The translations under genes were made by a program, and so were the position numbers. Of a stretch of DNA of 64,000 nucleotides, positions 1-9,552 are shown one piece after another (positions within the stretch are counted from its first letter, which is position 1; each line of letters starts with the position of its first letter). The notes beneath the pieces were generated by a model. It saw only the letters and a list, made by a program, of their open reading frames with translations, was not told the origin of the DNA and searched no databases. The stretch comes from Coriobacteriia bacterium (GTDB lineage Bacteria > Actinomycetota > Coriobacteriia > Anaerosomatales > Anaerosomataceae): NCBI GenBank assembly GCA_030652115.1, contig JAUSBK010000001.1, forward strand, positions 306,254 to 370,253. Reading direction: 5' to 3'.

Positions 1-2
1 TC

Positions 3-140
3 GCGCACATCGCTTCCTCGGATTCGCACTCGCTCGAGGAGATGGGGCGCCGGACGGCGACCCTCGAGATGTCCGAGCTGTCCTTCGAGGGCCTCGCATC
101 TGCCCTCCGCGTGGCCAGGTCGGTTGAGTCGCCCGGATAG
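3..140 (+). CDS. PHP-domain metal-dependent phosphoesterase, C-terminal fragment
   Basis: Only the last 45 codons are present; the gene runs in from the left edge and ends at TAG 138-140. The segment contains ASSDSHSLEEMG followed by a short beta-alpha tail. A D-x-H-S motif followed by an E-x-x-G turn is typical of the last metal-binding strand of PHP (polymerase and histidinol phosphatase) phosphoesterases. Substrate cannot be judged from the fragment. The reading frame was chosen because it alone gives this motif and protein-like composition; the other two forward frames are arginine/proline-rich and look like shadows. Confidence 0.55.
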   Translation, partial: AHIASSDSHSLEEMGRRTATLEMSELSFEGLASALRVARSVESPG

Positions 141-277
141 TTGACGCCGCGCCGCTCGCGGGAACACACTCCCTGTATGGGATGACCGTACCTGGGGAAC
201 GGTCGTGAGCAGCCGGCGGCGGCGCGAGGTTCATCCCTGCTCCGCGGTCGCTGCACCGCGGCGTATAGGGGGCAAAC

Positions 278-1945
278 ATGTCACGGAACCGGTTGCGCGG
301 ACTCGCTGCAACGGTGTCGGCAATCATCCTTCTCTCAGGACTGGTGATCGTCCCAGGGGTGTCGGCGACAGAACCCTACTCGATCGAGCAGAAAGTCACC
401 GAGGCCGGTACCTCGCACTACGGCATCAGTACGGCGGTGTCGGGAACGACAGCCATCGTGGGCTCGTACTGGGCGCCGCAGGCGGCGTACGTGTACGTCC
501 GGTCCGGCGACACCTGGACAAAGCAGCAGACCATCACGCACACCGAGGGGTCGGCGTCGGACATGTTCGGGTTTGCGGTGGACATCGACGGCGACACCCT
601 CGTCATCGGCGCCCCTCAGCACGAGCACAGCGCGCTTCTCTCAGCGGGAGCCGCGTACGTGTACGTGCGTTCCGGCTCTACGTGGTCGCTCCAGCAGAAG
701 CTGGTCGCCACCGACGCGGGAACCTATGACTTTTTCGGCCACTCGGTGTCACTCCAAGGCGACACGGTCGTGATCGGTGCGGCTGCGGCCGAAACGACCG
801 AGGGTGACAACAGAGGGGCTGCGTACGTCTTCACCCGCTCCGGCTCGACGTGGACGCAGACGCAGAAGCTCACCGCCGCCGGAACGACCGCCCCGGGGCT
901 CGCGGATGACAGCTTCGGTCACTCGGTGGCGCTTTCCGGTGACCGGATCGCGGTCGGGGCACCGTATGCCGACCCGAATGGGGAGGCCTTCGCTGGACGC
1001 GTCTACACGTATGCGCGCTCGGGCGGAACGTGGTCGTTTGACGAGCACATCCAGGCTGCGACGCCCGTGACGTATCACTACGTAGGGCGGGATATCGCGC
1101 TCGACGGTGCGACACTCCTGGTTGGTGCGTTTGGCGGTCCAGGAGCGGCGAACATGTATGTGGACACTGCCTCTGGTTGGACGCTCCAGCAGACGCTGCT
1201 CCAACCGGATTACACACCGGGAAGCTACTTCGGTTACACCGTGGACCTCTACGGCGATACGGCAGTGATCGACGCTCAGTACGCGGACGGCGGTTCGGTT
1301 CAGGATGCCGGCGCCGTGTACGTATTCACCCGGAGCGGGTCGACCTGGACGTACCTCAAGACGCTCTACGCTGCCGACGGAGCGCTCTCTGACAGGCTCG
1401 GCGCATGCGCCGTCGGTCCCGGTGTGGTGACGGCCGGCGCTGAGTGGGGGGCCTCGGCCACCGGCAAGGCGTACTTCTTCAGCACTCCCACGCCGCCCGT
1501 GACGCTCGCCCCCGTCTACCGCTTCTACAACTTCACCAACAACACGCACTTCTTCACCTCGTCGCTCGACGAGGCGAACTCGGTCATCCTGAACTACCCG
1601 AAGGTTTTCCGCTACGAGGGCATCTGCTATTACACCAACCCCGCTAACAACACGCAGCCCCTCTACCGCTTCTACAACCGTGTGAGCGCGAGCCACTTCT
1701 ATACTGCGTCGCTCGACGAGGCGAACCACATCCTGGCCACCTGGCCGCACATCTTCACCCTTGACGGCCAGACCTACGCCGTGAACCCGGCGCCGGTCCC
1801 CAACAGCGTTCCGGTCTACCGGTTCTTCAACCTCACAAACGGCAGCCACTTCTACACGTCAAGCGCGGAAGAGGCCGACATGGTGATCGCCACCTGGCCA
1901 ACGATCTACAGCTACGAGGGCCCGGCGTTCTGGATCGGGCAGTAA
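278..1945 (+). CDS. Secreted FG-GAP propeller protein with DUF5648-type repeats (array member 1)
   Basis: A 555-aa exported protein. Residues 1-30 form a Sec signal peptide (basic start, hydrophobic core, VSA before the likely cut). Residues about 35-400 hold successive blades of the form FG.SV.....DT.V.GAP....G.AYV(F/Y).R.G..W, matching FG-GAP_2-type propeller repeats. Residues about 413, 461 and 513 begin three repeats with RF(Y/F)N, HF(Y/F)T and W/P-x-(I/V)-(F/Y) anchors, as in DUF5648. FG-GAP propellers often bind ligands or other surface proteins; the function here is unknown. Stop is TAA and member 2 begins 37 bp later, so co-transcription is likely. No transpeptidase motif or membrane anchor follows the repeats, so the repeats may provide surface attachment (inference). 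Confidence 0.9.
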   Translation: MSRNRLRGLAATVSAIILLSGLVIVPGVSATEPYSIEQKVTEAGTSHYGISTAVSGTTAIVGSYWAPQAAYVYVRSGDTWTKQQTITHTEGSASDMFGFAVDIDGDTLVIGAPQHEHSALLSAGAAYVYVRSGSTWSLQQKLVATDAGTYDFFGHSVSLQGDTVVIGAAAAETTEGDNRGAAYVFTRSGSTWTQTQKLTAAGTTAPGLADDSFGHSVALSGDRIAVGAPYADPNGEAFAGRVYTYARSGGTWSFDEHIQAATPVTYHYVGRDIALDGATLLVGAFGGPGAANMYVDTASGWTLQQTLLQPDYTPGSYFGYTVDLYGDTAVIDAQYADGGSVQDAGAVYVFTRSGSTWTYLKTLYAADGALSDRLGACAVGPGVVTAGAEWGASATGKAYFFSTPTPPVTLAPVYRFYNFTNNTHFFTSSLDEANSVILNYPKVFRYEGICYYTNPANNTQPLYRFYNRVSASHFYTASLDEANHILATWPHIFTLDGQTYAVNPAPVPNSVPVYRFFNLTNGSHFYTSSAEEADMVIATWPTIYSYEGPAFWIGQ

Positions 1946-1982
1946 GGGGACGGGCGCACAGCCTGCGCGAGAGGAGCCGACG

Positions 1983-3989
1983 ATGAAGAGGCGCTGGACA
2001 ACTCGAATTGCGGCAATCGTGATCGGGGCGCTGATGCTTGCCACGATGGCGCCGGTTGCGGTGCCGTCAGCGGCGGCGAGCGCTGCGCCGTTCGCGATAC
2101 AGCAGGCGCGGGTGTTTTCGGGCATCACGCCGAGCCTCGACGGCTACGCCACCTCGGTGGCGATCTCCGGGAACCTTATGGCGGTGGGCTCGCCGGACCT
2201 GAGCAACGACCAGGGCGCTGTCTACGTGTACAAGCGAACAGGGACGACCTGGTCGTGGGTTGAGACGCTCTATGCAGCCGGAGTCTCCGACGGCGACGAG
2301 TTCGGCAAGTGCGTGGCGATGGACGGCAACCGCCTCGTGGTGGGTGCTCCGCACCACTGGACCGGAGGCGGTCCGGTGGGCGTGGCCTTCGTGTACACCT
2401 GGAACGGCACGACCTTCGGCACCCCCGTGCAACTGTCCGGCGAGACGATCGCCGCTGACGAGCGCTACGGCGAGGCGGTTGCCATCGACGGGGACACCCT
2501 CGTGGTGGGGGCGCCGCTAGACGGCACCGCCGGGTCGGCGTGGCCGTACCGGTGGAACGGCGCATCATGGATCAACCAGGGCACGCTCAACGGCTCGGCT
2601 GGCGACGCGCTGGGCTGGTCTGTCGCGATCGCCGGTGACACGATTCTCGCGAGCGCCACCGGCCGCGACAATCCGGTGGGGCCCCTTGTGGACGCCGGCA
2701 GCTTCATGGTCTTCACGCGTACCGGCGCCGCATGGTCGTACCAGCAGCGTCTGTATGCCCCCGACCCCAAGGCAGGCGCCTTCTTCGGATCGCCCATCGA
2801 CATGTCCGGCTCGGGGTACACCGCGCTGATTGGCGCGCCGAACTGGGATGCGGGCGCCGGCGACGATAACACCGGACGTGCGTACATGTACGCGCGCGGG
2901 CTCACGAGTTGGGCACACAGCCAGACGCTCGCGAACCCCGGCACCAACTCGCCCGATGGCGACTACTTCGGCACGGGCGTGGCGCTGGACGGGGACCGTC
3001 TCGCGTTGGTGGGTGCGTTCTGGGACGACTCGCATCTGGGCGCCGGCTACTACTACACCAGGACCAGCGGCGACTGGGGCATGAGCCAGAAGATCAGCAT
3101 GAGCGGTACGAGCCCTGCGGTGGCGCTGTTCGGTCGCTCGGTGGACATGGACAACGGCACCACGGTTGTAGGGGCTCCCACAAGCGGCAATGCGGGTCCG
3201 CCGCTCGTGTCGATTCCCGGGTCGGCCTTCGTGTACTCCACCCGCGCGACGATCACGGGCATCTGCCGCAACGCGCAGACGGGTCTTCCGATGGCGGGTG
3301 TTGAGGTGCAGGCGCACTACCTAGACGCGTGGGGTGATGCTTCACCGGCCTCGGAGTTCGTGGTGTCCGGCGCCGACGGCAGGTATACGCTCACTGTTGA
3401 CTCGGGACGCGTCTACGTCAACTTCCTTCCTGGAGCCCTGTATGAGGCTGGGTGGTACAACGACGTCGAGTCGTGGCCAGAGGCGTCACCGATCGACGTC
3501 TGGGCCGGCAACACGTACAACGTGGACTTCACGATCTACCCGAAGTTCTCGGTTTTCCGCTTCTTCAACGTCACCAACAACACGCACTTCTTCACCGACT
3601 CGCTGCAGGAGAAGAACATGGTGCTCGCCACGTGGCCCGCGATCTTCCGCTACGAGGGGATCGCGTACACCACGAATCCCGCGCTCAACCTGCAGCCGCT
3701 CTATCGCTTCTACAACCGGGCGAGCAAGAGCCACTTCTACACGGCGTCACTCGATGAAGCGAATCACGTGATTGCCACCTGGTCGCACATCTTCACCTAT
3801 GACGGGCCGACGTACTCCGTCTCTCCGATCGCGGGTGCGGGCATGTCGCCGGTCTACCGCTTCTACAACGTGCGCAACGGGAGCCACTTCTACACGGCCT
3901 CTGCGCAGGAAGCCGACATGGTGATCGCAACGTGGCCTGACGTGTACCGCTTCGAAGGGCCAGCGTTCTGGGTGGGCGGCTCGTTCTAG
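1983..3989 (+). CDS. Secreted FG-GAP propeller with carboxypeptidase-regulatory-like insert and DUF5648-type repeats (array member 2)
   Basis: A 668-aa paralogue of its neighbours with a signal peptide (MKRRWTTR start, cleavage near AAASA). The propeller spans about residues 35-415. At about 421-520 a domain starting TITGICRNAQTGLPMAGVEV and containing GADGRYTLTVDSG matches the carboxypeptidase regulatory-like/CNA-B beta-sandwich pattern and is absent from members 1, 3, 5 and 6. Three DUF5648-type repeats begin near 523, 572 and 623. ATG at 1983 follows GAGAGGAGCCGACG. The gene lies 37 bp after member 1 and 30 bp before member 3. The insert looks like a modular spacer or extra binding domain between propeller and tail. 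Confidence 0.9.
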   Translation: MKRRWTTRIAAIVIGALMLATMAPVAVPSAAASAAPFAIQQARVFSGITPSLDGYATSVAISGNLMAVGSPDLSNDQGAVYVYKRTGTTWSWVETLYAAGVSDGDEFGKCVAMDGNRLVVGAPHHWTGGGPVGVAFVYTWNGTTFGTPVQLSGETIAADERYGEAVAIDGDTLVVGAPLDGTAGSAWPYRWNGASWINQGTLNGSAGDALGWSVAIAGDTILASATGRDNPVGPLVDAGSFMVFTRTGAAWSYQQRLYAPDPKAGAFFGSPIDMSGSGYTALIGAPNWDAGAGDDNTGRAYMYARGLTSWAHSQTLANPGTNSPDGDYFGTGVALDGDRLALVGAFWDDSHLGAGYYYTRTSGDWGMSQKISMSGTSPAVALFGRSVDMDNGTTVVGAPTSGNAGPPLVSIPGSAFVYSTRATITGICRNAQTGLPMAGVEVQAHYLDAWGDASPASEFVVSGADGRYTLTVDSGRVYVNFLPGALYEAGWYNDVESWPEASPIDVWAGNTYNVDFTIYPKFSVFRFFNVTNNTHFFTDSLQEKNMVLATWPAIFRYEGIAYTTNPALNLQPLYRFYNRASKSHFYTASLDEANHVIATWSHIFTYDGPTYSVSPIAGAGMSPVYRFYNVRNGSHFYTASAQEADMVIATWPDVYRFEGPAFWVGGSF

Positions 3990-4019
3990 GCCGAGGCAGC
4001 GAGCTCGAGGGGAGCTGTG

Positions 4020-5684
4020 ATGAGGATGCGAAGGGTCCGGGCGCTTGCTGTGACTGCGGCGCTGCTGACTACAGTGGTCGTGCTTACGGCACCAGCGGCG
4101 GCCTACGGTGCGTTCGCCGAGCAGGTGGCGAGACTGCACGCGACCGATGGTGCGCAGAACGACTGGTTCGGGAACAACGTGGACATCGACGGCGACACGG
4201 TCGTGGTCGGCGCACCAGGGGATGACTCGCAGCGTGGCTCGGCCTACGTATACATCCGAACGGCCGGCGGCTGGGTCTTCCAGCAGAAGCTCACGGCGCC
4301 GGCGCTTGCGGCTGGAGACATGTACGGCGCGGATGTGGCCGTTTCGGGCGACTTCATCGTCGTGGGTGCGCCGTACCGTACCGCGGGTACCGAGATCCTG
4401 GCGGGTCGAATCTACGTCTACCGCCGGGTGGCCGGCGTGTGGGGTCCCGTGTATGACACGGCAGCCCCCGTTCCACATGCCGGTGACTCATTCGGCTGGT
4501 CGGTGGACATCGAGGGCAGCACGATCGTCGTGGGCGTGCCCTACTTCGATAGCGTGTACGGTCCCGAGCATGGACTCGCCTACGTCTACCGATGGAACGG
4601 CTCGGCATGGTCGTCCTTCCAGTACCTCGAGGACACCGACCCTGGTGAGGACAACATGCTTGGCCGATCGGTGAAGATCTCCGGCACCACCATCGTTTGC
4701 GGTTCGCCCGGCGAGGATTCCTTGGCGGGCAGTGTGGTCGTGTTCGGCTGGAACGGCGCCGTGTGGACGTTCAGGCAGAAACTCTACGTTTCGGGCGGGG
4801 CGGCGGGAGACCAGTTCGGCAACTCCGTCGATGTCTCAGGCAACACCATCGTCGCCGGTGCGCCAGGCCGCGACCTGATGACGGGAATAGACGCGGGGGC
4901 GGCCTACGCCTTCGTGAACCCGGGCGCTGCGTGGGCGTGGCAGGCATCGTTCGTGTCTCCCGATCCGAGCGAGTACAAGGGCTTCGGCTCAGGCGTCGGC
5001 ATCGACGGCGACACGCTTGCCGTCGGCGAATGGCAAGGCTCGGCGGGTGCTGGTGCGGCGCATTTCTACAGGCGAAGCGGCACACTCTGGCCACGCGTGC
5101 AGTCCACGGACATGTCGGCGGCCAATCCGGCGGTGCGCATGTTCGGCTGCTCGACTGCAGTGAGCAAGGGCACCATCGTCGTCGGCTCGTACCTGGCGAG
5201 CACCGCCACGGTGACCGAGCCGGGCGGCGCCTTCATCTACTCACATCTTGAGCCGGTCTATCGCTTCTATAACCCGGGTGCGGGAACGCACTTCTACACT
5301 CCCTCGGCAACAGAACGCGACCATGTGCTGGCCACCTGGCCGAACGTCTTCTCGTACGAGGGGGTCGTGTACAAGACGAATCCCGAGAACAACCCGCAGC
5401 CGCTCTACCGCTTCTTTAACCACACGAACGGCAGTCACTTCTACACGGCGTCGCTCGTGGAGGCGGACCATGTGATCGCCACGTGGCCGGGCATCTTCAC
5501 GTACGAGGGGCAGACGTACGCGGTCACCCCGTGGCCGTGCGCCGGGCCGACCGTGTACCGCTTCTACAACCTGAAGAATGGCAGTCACTTCTACACGGCC
5601 TCTGCTGAAGAGGCCGACATGGTTATCGCCACGTGGCCAACGGTGTACCGTTACGAGGGACCGGTATTCTGGCTCGGGCAGTAG
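4020..5684 (+). CDS. Secreted FG-GAP propeller protein with DUF5648-type repeats (array member 3)
   Basis: A 554-aa protein; ATG 4020 is preferred over the GTG directly before it because GAGGGGAG lies 6-8 bp upstream. The signal peptide ends near APAAAYG. Seven blades can be counted by their (F/Y/L)G turn: DWFG, DMYG, DSFG, NMLG, DQFG, KGFG and RMFG, each followed by a D/S-G-x-T-(I/L)-V-x-G strand, which fits a complete seven-bladed propeller. Three DUF5648-type repeats begin near residues 412, 460 and 511. It lacks the beta-sandwich insert of members 2 and 4. It is the clearest member for counting blades. Function unknown. Confidence 0.9.
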   Translation: MRMRRVRALAVTAALLTTVVVLTAPAAAYGAFAEQVARLHATDGAQNDWFGNNVDIDGDTVVVGAPGDDSQRGSAYVYIRTAGGWVFQQKLTAPALAAGDMYGADVAVSGDFIVVGAPYRTAGTEILAGRIYVYRRVAGVWGPVYDTAAPVPHAGDSFGWSVDIEGSTIVVGVPYFDSVYGPEHGLAYVYRWNGSAWSSFQYLEDTDPGEDNMLGRSVKISGTTIVCGSPGEDSLAGSVVVFGWNGAVWTFRQKLYVSGGAAGDQFGNSVDVSGNTIVAGAPGRDLMTGIDAGAAYAFVNPGAAWAWQASFVSPDPSEYKGFGSGVGIDGDTLAVGEWQGSAGAGAAHFYRRSGTLWPRVQSTDMSAANPAVRMFGCSTAVSKGTIVVGSYLASTATVTEPGGAFIYSHLEPVYRFYNPGAGTHFYTPSATERDHVLATWPNVFSYEGVVYKTNPENNPQPLYRFFNHTNGSHFYTASLVEADHVIATWPGIFTYEGQTYAVTPWPCAGPTVYRFYNLKNGSHFYTASAEEADMVIATWPTVYRYEGPVFWLGQ

Positions 5685-5722
5685 GGGGTGCGAGCGGGGA
5701 GCTCGCGCGGAGGGAGTCGTAC

Positions 5723-7744
5723 ATGAGACGTCGTTGGGTGACCCGGTGTGCAGCGATCGCGACCGGAGCGCTGGTGCTTGCCACGGTGGTGCCGCTTGCG
5801 GTGCCGACCGCGATGGCCGGCTCGGCTCCATTCGCGGTCGATGAGGACATCATCTACGCGCAGACTCCGGTGACGGATGAGAGATTCGGCTCCGCGGTGG
5901 CGATCGACGGCGACACCCTCGTGGTGGGCGTGCCCGAGTACGACACCTTGGCCGGTCCGCAGAATGTCGGCCGGGTGGATGTCTTCGTGCGGTCCGGGAC
6001 CGACTGGGTGAAGCAGACGTCGCTGTACGCTTCAGCGCCCGGTGACGGTGACAAATTCGGCACCTCGGTGGCGATCTCTGGTGACCGGATCGTGGTCGGG
6101 GCACCTTTCTACTACGGGTCGCATGGCGAATCGGGCGCCGCGTATGTCTTCACGCGTACCGGGACGGCGTGGTCGGCGGCGGACATGCTGCCTGATGAGT
6201 TCGCTCAGGAAGGCGATCAGATCGGCCAGTCCGTTGACATCGAGGGCACCACTATCGTGGTCGGCTGCCCCGGGGACAGCAGCGGGCGCGGAGCGGTGCG
6301 TCCGATCTACTGGAACGGGAGCGACTGGGACTCCGGCGGTGGCGTGCATCTGCTCGACCCGTCGGGCATGGCGGGAGACCGCCTCGGCACGTGCGTGTCG
6401 CTCTCGGGCAACACGGTGCTTGCATCGGCCGGTGGAGATGACGTGGGAACGGTGGCGGCGATCGTGGACGCGGGCAGCGTGCTGTCGTTCACGCGCAGCG
6501 GCACGACGTGGTCGTTCGAGCAGAAGTGGCAGGCGCCCACGCCGGTGGCCGACGAGCAGTTCGGCGGCCCCATCGACCTGCAGGCAGGCGGCTATGTGGC
6601 CGTCATCGGCTCGCCCGCGCATGACGTAGGTGCCGAGGTGGATAAGGGCATCGCGTACGTGTACGCGCGTGGCACGAGCGGTTGGGTGCTCACCGCCACG
6701 CTCGATAACCCCGGCCCCAACTCGCCGGACGGCGACTGGTTCGGCTCGGCGGTAGCCTTCGACGGTCATAACCTGATCCTCATCGGCGCCTTCTGGGACG
6801 ACCTCCACACCGGCGCGGCGTACTACTTCCAGTACCGCGAGGGCGAGTGGGTGATGGCGCAGAAGGTCACGCCGGACGCATACCCGTGTTGCGCGCTCTT
6901 TGGCGATTCGGCGGCGCTCGACGGCGGGATCGCGATGATCGGCGCCACGCTCGCCTCTACGGGTTGAGCGGATCAAACGGGCGCAGTTTACGCCTATAAC
7001 AGCAACGCGACGATCACCGGCACCTGCTACGACGCGCTAACGGGACTCCCGCTCGCGGGCGTTGAGGTCTCGGCATACTACCCGGATGGCTGGGGCGATC
7101 CGGAGCTTGAGCAGTACGTGACGACCGGCGCTGACGGCAGGTACACGCTCACCGTCGACTCAGGCGAGTATTACCTCGGCACGATGGGGCCAAGCTCTCT
7201 CTACCAGGCTGGCTGGTACAACAAGGCCAGCGGATGGACAGATGCCGACCCCTGGACGTTCTGGGCGGGCACCAGCACTACGATCAACTTCACCATCTAC
7301 CGGAAGGCGCCGGTCTTCCGGTTCTTCAACAAGCTCAACATGACGCATTTCTTCACCGACTCGATCGCCGAGCGCGACCACGTGATCGCGACCTGGCCCG
7401 GTGTGTACGACTACGAGGGCATCGCCTACTACACAAGTCCGAATACCGACCTGCAGCCGCTGTACCGTTTCTACAACACGCGATCGAACAGTCACTTCTA
7501 CACCGCGTCGGCCGACGAGCGGAGTCGTGTGATCGCAACGTGGCCGACCATCTTCAACTACGACGGCCCCACCTATCGCGTCTCGGCGGGACCGGACTAC
7601 GGCAGGTCTCCTGTCTACCGCTTCTACAACGTGCGAAATGGCAGCCACTTCTACACGGCGAGTCTCGATGAAGCGAACCACGTGATCGTCACGTGGCCGG
7701 ACGTGTACCAGTTCGAGGGCCCGGCATTCTGGATCGGACAGTAG
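5723..7744 (+). pseudogene. FG-GAP propeller/regulatory-like/DUF5648-type protein interrupted by an in-frame TGA (array member 4)
   Basis: ATG 5723 starts a signal peptide (MRRRWVTR, near-identical to member 2). The same frame stays open to TAG 7742-7744 except for one TGA at 6965-6967. Upstream are about 414 residues covering almost the whole propeller; downstream, without a frame change, come GAVYAY, the regulatory-like domain (from about residue 428, with GADGRYTLTVDSG) and three DUF5648-type repeats (about 529, 578, 630). Member 2 gives the full-length template, so this is one gene with one nonsense codon, not two genes. No start with a ribosome site lies close after the stop. It may be a genuine pseudogene, a sequencing error (CGA or TGG to TGA), or rarely read through. 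Confidence 0.85.
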
Positions 7745-7767
7745 CGCTGCTGCAGCCGCAGATCGAC

Positions 7768-7800
7768 GTGGGCGCCCCTCCGGGGGCGCCCACTTTCGTT
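7768..7800 (+). terminator. Rho-independent-like terminator after array member 4
   Basis: An 11-bp perfect stem (GTGGGCGCCCC at 7768-7778, complement at 7783-7793) with a TCCG tetraloop is followed by TTTCGTT. It separates array members 1-4 from members 5-6 and suggests two transcription units. Confidence 0.75.
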
Positions 7801-7864
7801 ACGTCTGCCTCCGCCCTGGGAACCCACGTCTCTAGGGAGGGGTTTGAGGGGGGAGGTGGCAGTG

Positions 7865-9529
7865 ATGCCGCGCATTCGTTTGTGTGCATCGGCGCTCGTT
7901 GTGGTGCTTGCATTTGCGCTGGTGGTGGGTCCACTACCCGAGGCGGGCGCTGCGGTGGAGACGCCGCCTCCTGTTCAGTACACGGCCCGCGTGTTCGCCG
8001 CTGACAGCCCGACCGACGAGGACTTCGGCTACTCCGTGGCGATCGACGGGAACACTGCGGTGGTGGGCTCGCCAGACTACAACGGGAAGGGCGCCGTCTT
8101 CGTCTATGAGTATGTGAGCGGACTGTGGACGTTCAGCGAGGAGCTGCCGGCGGATTCGGGCGTCGGGGACCGTTTCGGCCACTCGGTGGACATCGATGGT
8201 GATCTCATCGTCGTGGGCATGCCGTACGGGAACTCGAGCGCGGCGGACGATACGGGTGCGGCCATCGTGTACGAGCGCGGTTTGGCGGGGTGGGAGTACC
8301 TGACCGAACTAGCTCCCGAGCCCAGCTCGGTCGGCGACCTCTTCGGCTGGTCGGTTGCCATGTCGGGGAACCGGGCAGTCGTGGGCTCGCCCAAGGACGA
8401 CCAGATGGCCACCGATTCAGGTGCGATCTACATCTTCACGAGGACCGAACCCGCCTATGTCAAGTACATGTCCTCGGCGGCCGAGGCGGGCGCCGAGTAC
8501 GGCACGTCGGTCGACCTTGATGGCGACTACATCATCGTGGGCGCTCCCCGGGACGACACCGCCGCAGGCGCGGATGCGGGCGCGGTCCACTTCTACCACT
8601 GGGACGGCGCGTTCTGGGACTACCAGGGGATCCGCTTCGGCTCGAGTGACGATGCGGGTGACCGGTTCGGCTACGCGGTATCGATCTCCGGCGATCGCGC
8701 GCTGGCGGGGGCATTCCTGGACGATGTCGCCACGGCGGAGGGTGCGGGGTCGACGGACGTATTCAACCGTTCGGGCACGAACTGGTTCTGCACCCAGACA
8801 CTGGTCTCGCCAGCGCCGAACGCCGGCGACAACTTCGGCATGGCCGTGTCGGTGGAGGGTACGTTCGCACTCGTGGGCGCGCCATGGGACGACAGCTACG
8901 CGGGTTCGGTGCACGTCTATCAATGCCTGGGTGACACCTGGACGCTCATGCGGAAGATGACGCCGCTGCCGGGTGACAGCCTTGCTGGATTCTCGGTCGC
9001 GGCGTCATCGCAGGGCCGCGGTATCGTCGGCAACGTCACGGGCACGGGCGCCCAGCCGGCCTCGGGCACAGCGTGCATGCTCGCACACCTCGAGCCGGTC
9101 TACCGCTTCTACAACGCGGGCGCGGGCACGCACTTCTTCACCAACTCGGCCGAGGAGCGCGACCACGTGATCGCCACCTGGCCGACCGTGTTCACCTACG
9201 AGGGTCCGGCGTACAACACGAACCCGCACAACAACACGCAGCCGCTCTACCGTTTCTACAAGCCGAGCAGCTCGAGTCACTTCTACACGGCATCGCTCGA
9301 CGAAGCGAACCACGTCCTTGCAACGTGGCCGCACATCTACAGCTACGATGGCCCGACGTACGCGGTCACGCCGTACGCCGAGGCGGGCACGCTGCCGGTC
9401 TACCGCTTCTACAACGTCCGCAATGGCAGCCACTTCTACACGGCGAGTCTCGATGAGGCGAACCACGTGATCGCCACGTGGCCGACGGTCTACCACTACG
9501 AGGGACCGGCGTTCTGGCTCGGGCAGTAG
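7865..9529 (+). CDS. Secreted FG-GAP propeller protein with DUF5648-type repeats (array member 5)
   Basis: A 554-aa exported protein. ATG 7865 (MPRIRLCAS) is chosen because GGGGGGAGGT lies 7-12 bp upstream; an in-frame earlier start at 7844 would bury that site. The signal peptide ends near PEAGA. The propeller has blades marked by EDFGYSV, DRFGHSV, DLFGWSV, AEYGTSV, DRFGYAV and DNFGMAV. DUF5648-type repeats begin near residues 411, 459 and 511. The 5' leader and first residues closely resemble those of member 6, so the two are probably the youngest duplicates. It follows the terminator at 7768 and so probably has its own promoter, although I see no convincing -35/-10 pair. Confidence 0.9.
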   Translation: MPRIRLCASALVVVLAFALVVGPLPEAGAAVETPPPVQYTARVFAADSPTDEDFGYSVAIDGNTAVVGSPDYNGKGAVFVYEYVSGLWTFSEELPADSGVGDRFGHSVDIDGDLIVVGMPYGNSSAADDTGAAIVYERGLAGWEYLTELAPEPSSVGDLFGWSVAMSGNRAVVGSPKDDQMATDSGAIYIFTRTEPAYVKYMSSAAEAGAEYGTSVDLDGDYIIVGAPRDDTAAGADAGAVHFYHWDGAFWDYQGIRFGSSDDAGDRFGYAVSISGDRALAGAFLDDVATAEGAGSTDVFNRSGTNWFCTQTLVSPAPNAGDNFGMAVSVEGTFALVGAPWDDSYAGSVHVYQCLGDTWTLMRKMTPLPGDSLAGFSVAASSQGRGIVGNVTGTGAQPASGTACMLAHLEPVYRFYNAGAGTHFFTNSAEERDHVIATWPTVFTYEGPAYNTNPHNNTQPLYRFYKPSSSSHFYTASLDEANHVLATWPHIYSYDGPTYAVTPYAEAGTLPVYRFYNVRNGSHFYTASLDEANHVIATWPTVYHYEGPAFWLGQ

Positions 9530-9552
9530 AGTTCGAGGGGGAGGTTGCAGCG

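Noticed and set aside
6965-6967. Selenocysteine or TGA recoding in propeller paralogue 4.
   Set aside because: TGA serves as a normal stop in many genes here (for example serS and several antitoxins), no cysteine occupies the matching position in paralogues, and I see no convincing SECIS-like hairpin after it.
6968-7744. Annotating the part after the TGA as an independent gene starting at 7118.
   Set aside because: That GTG/ATG lies inside the regulatory-like domain, has no ribosome site, and the frame continues unbroken back to the TGA in register with the upstream part.
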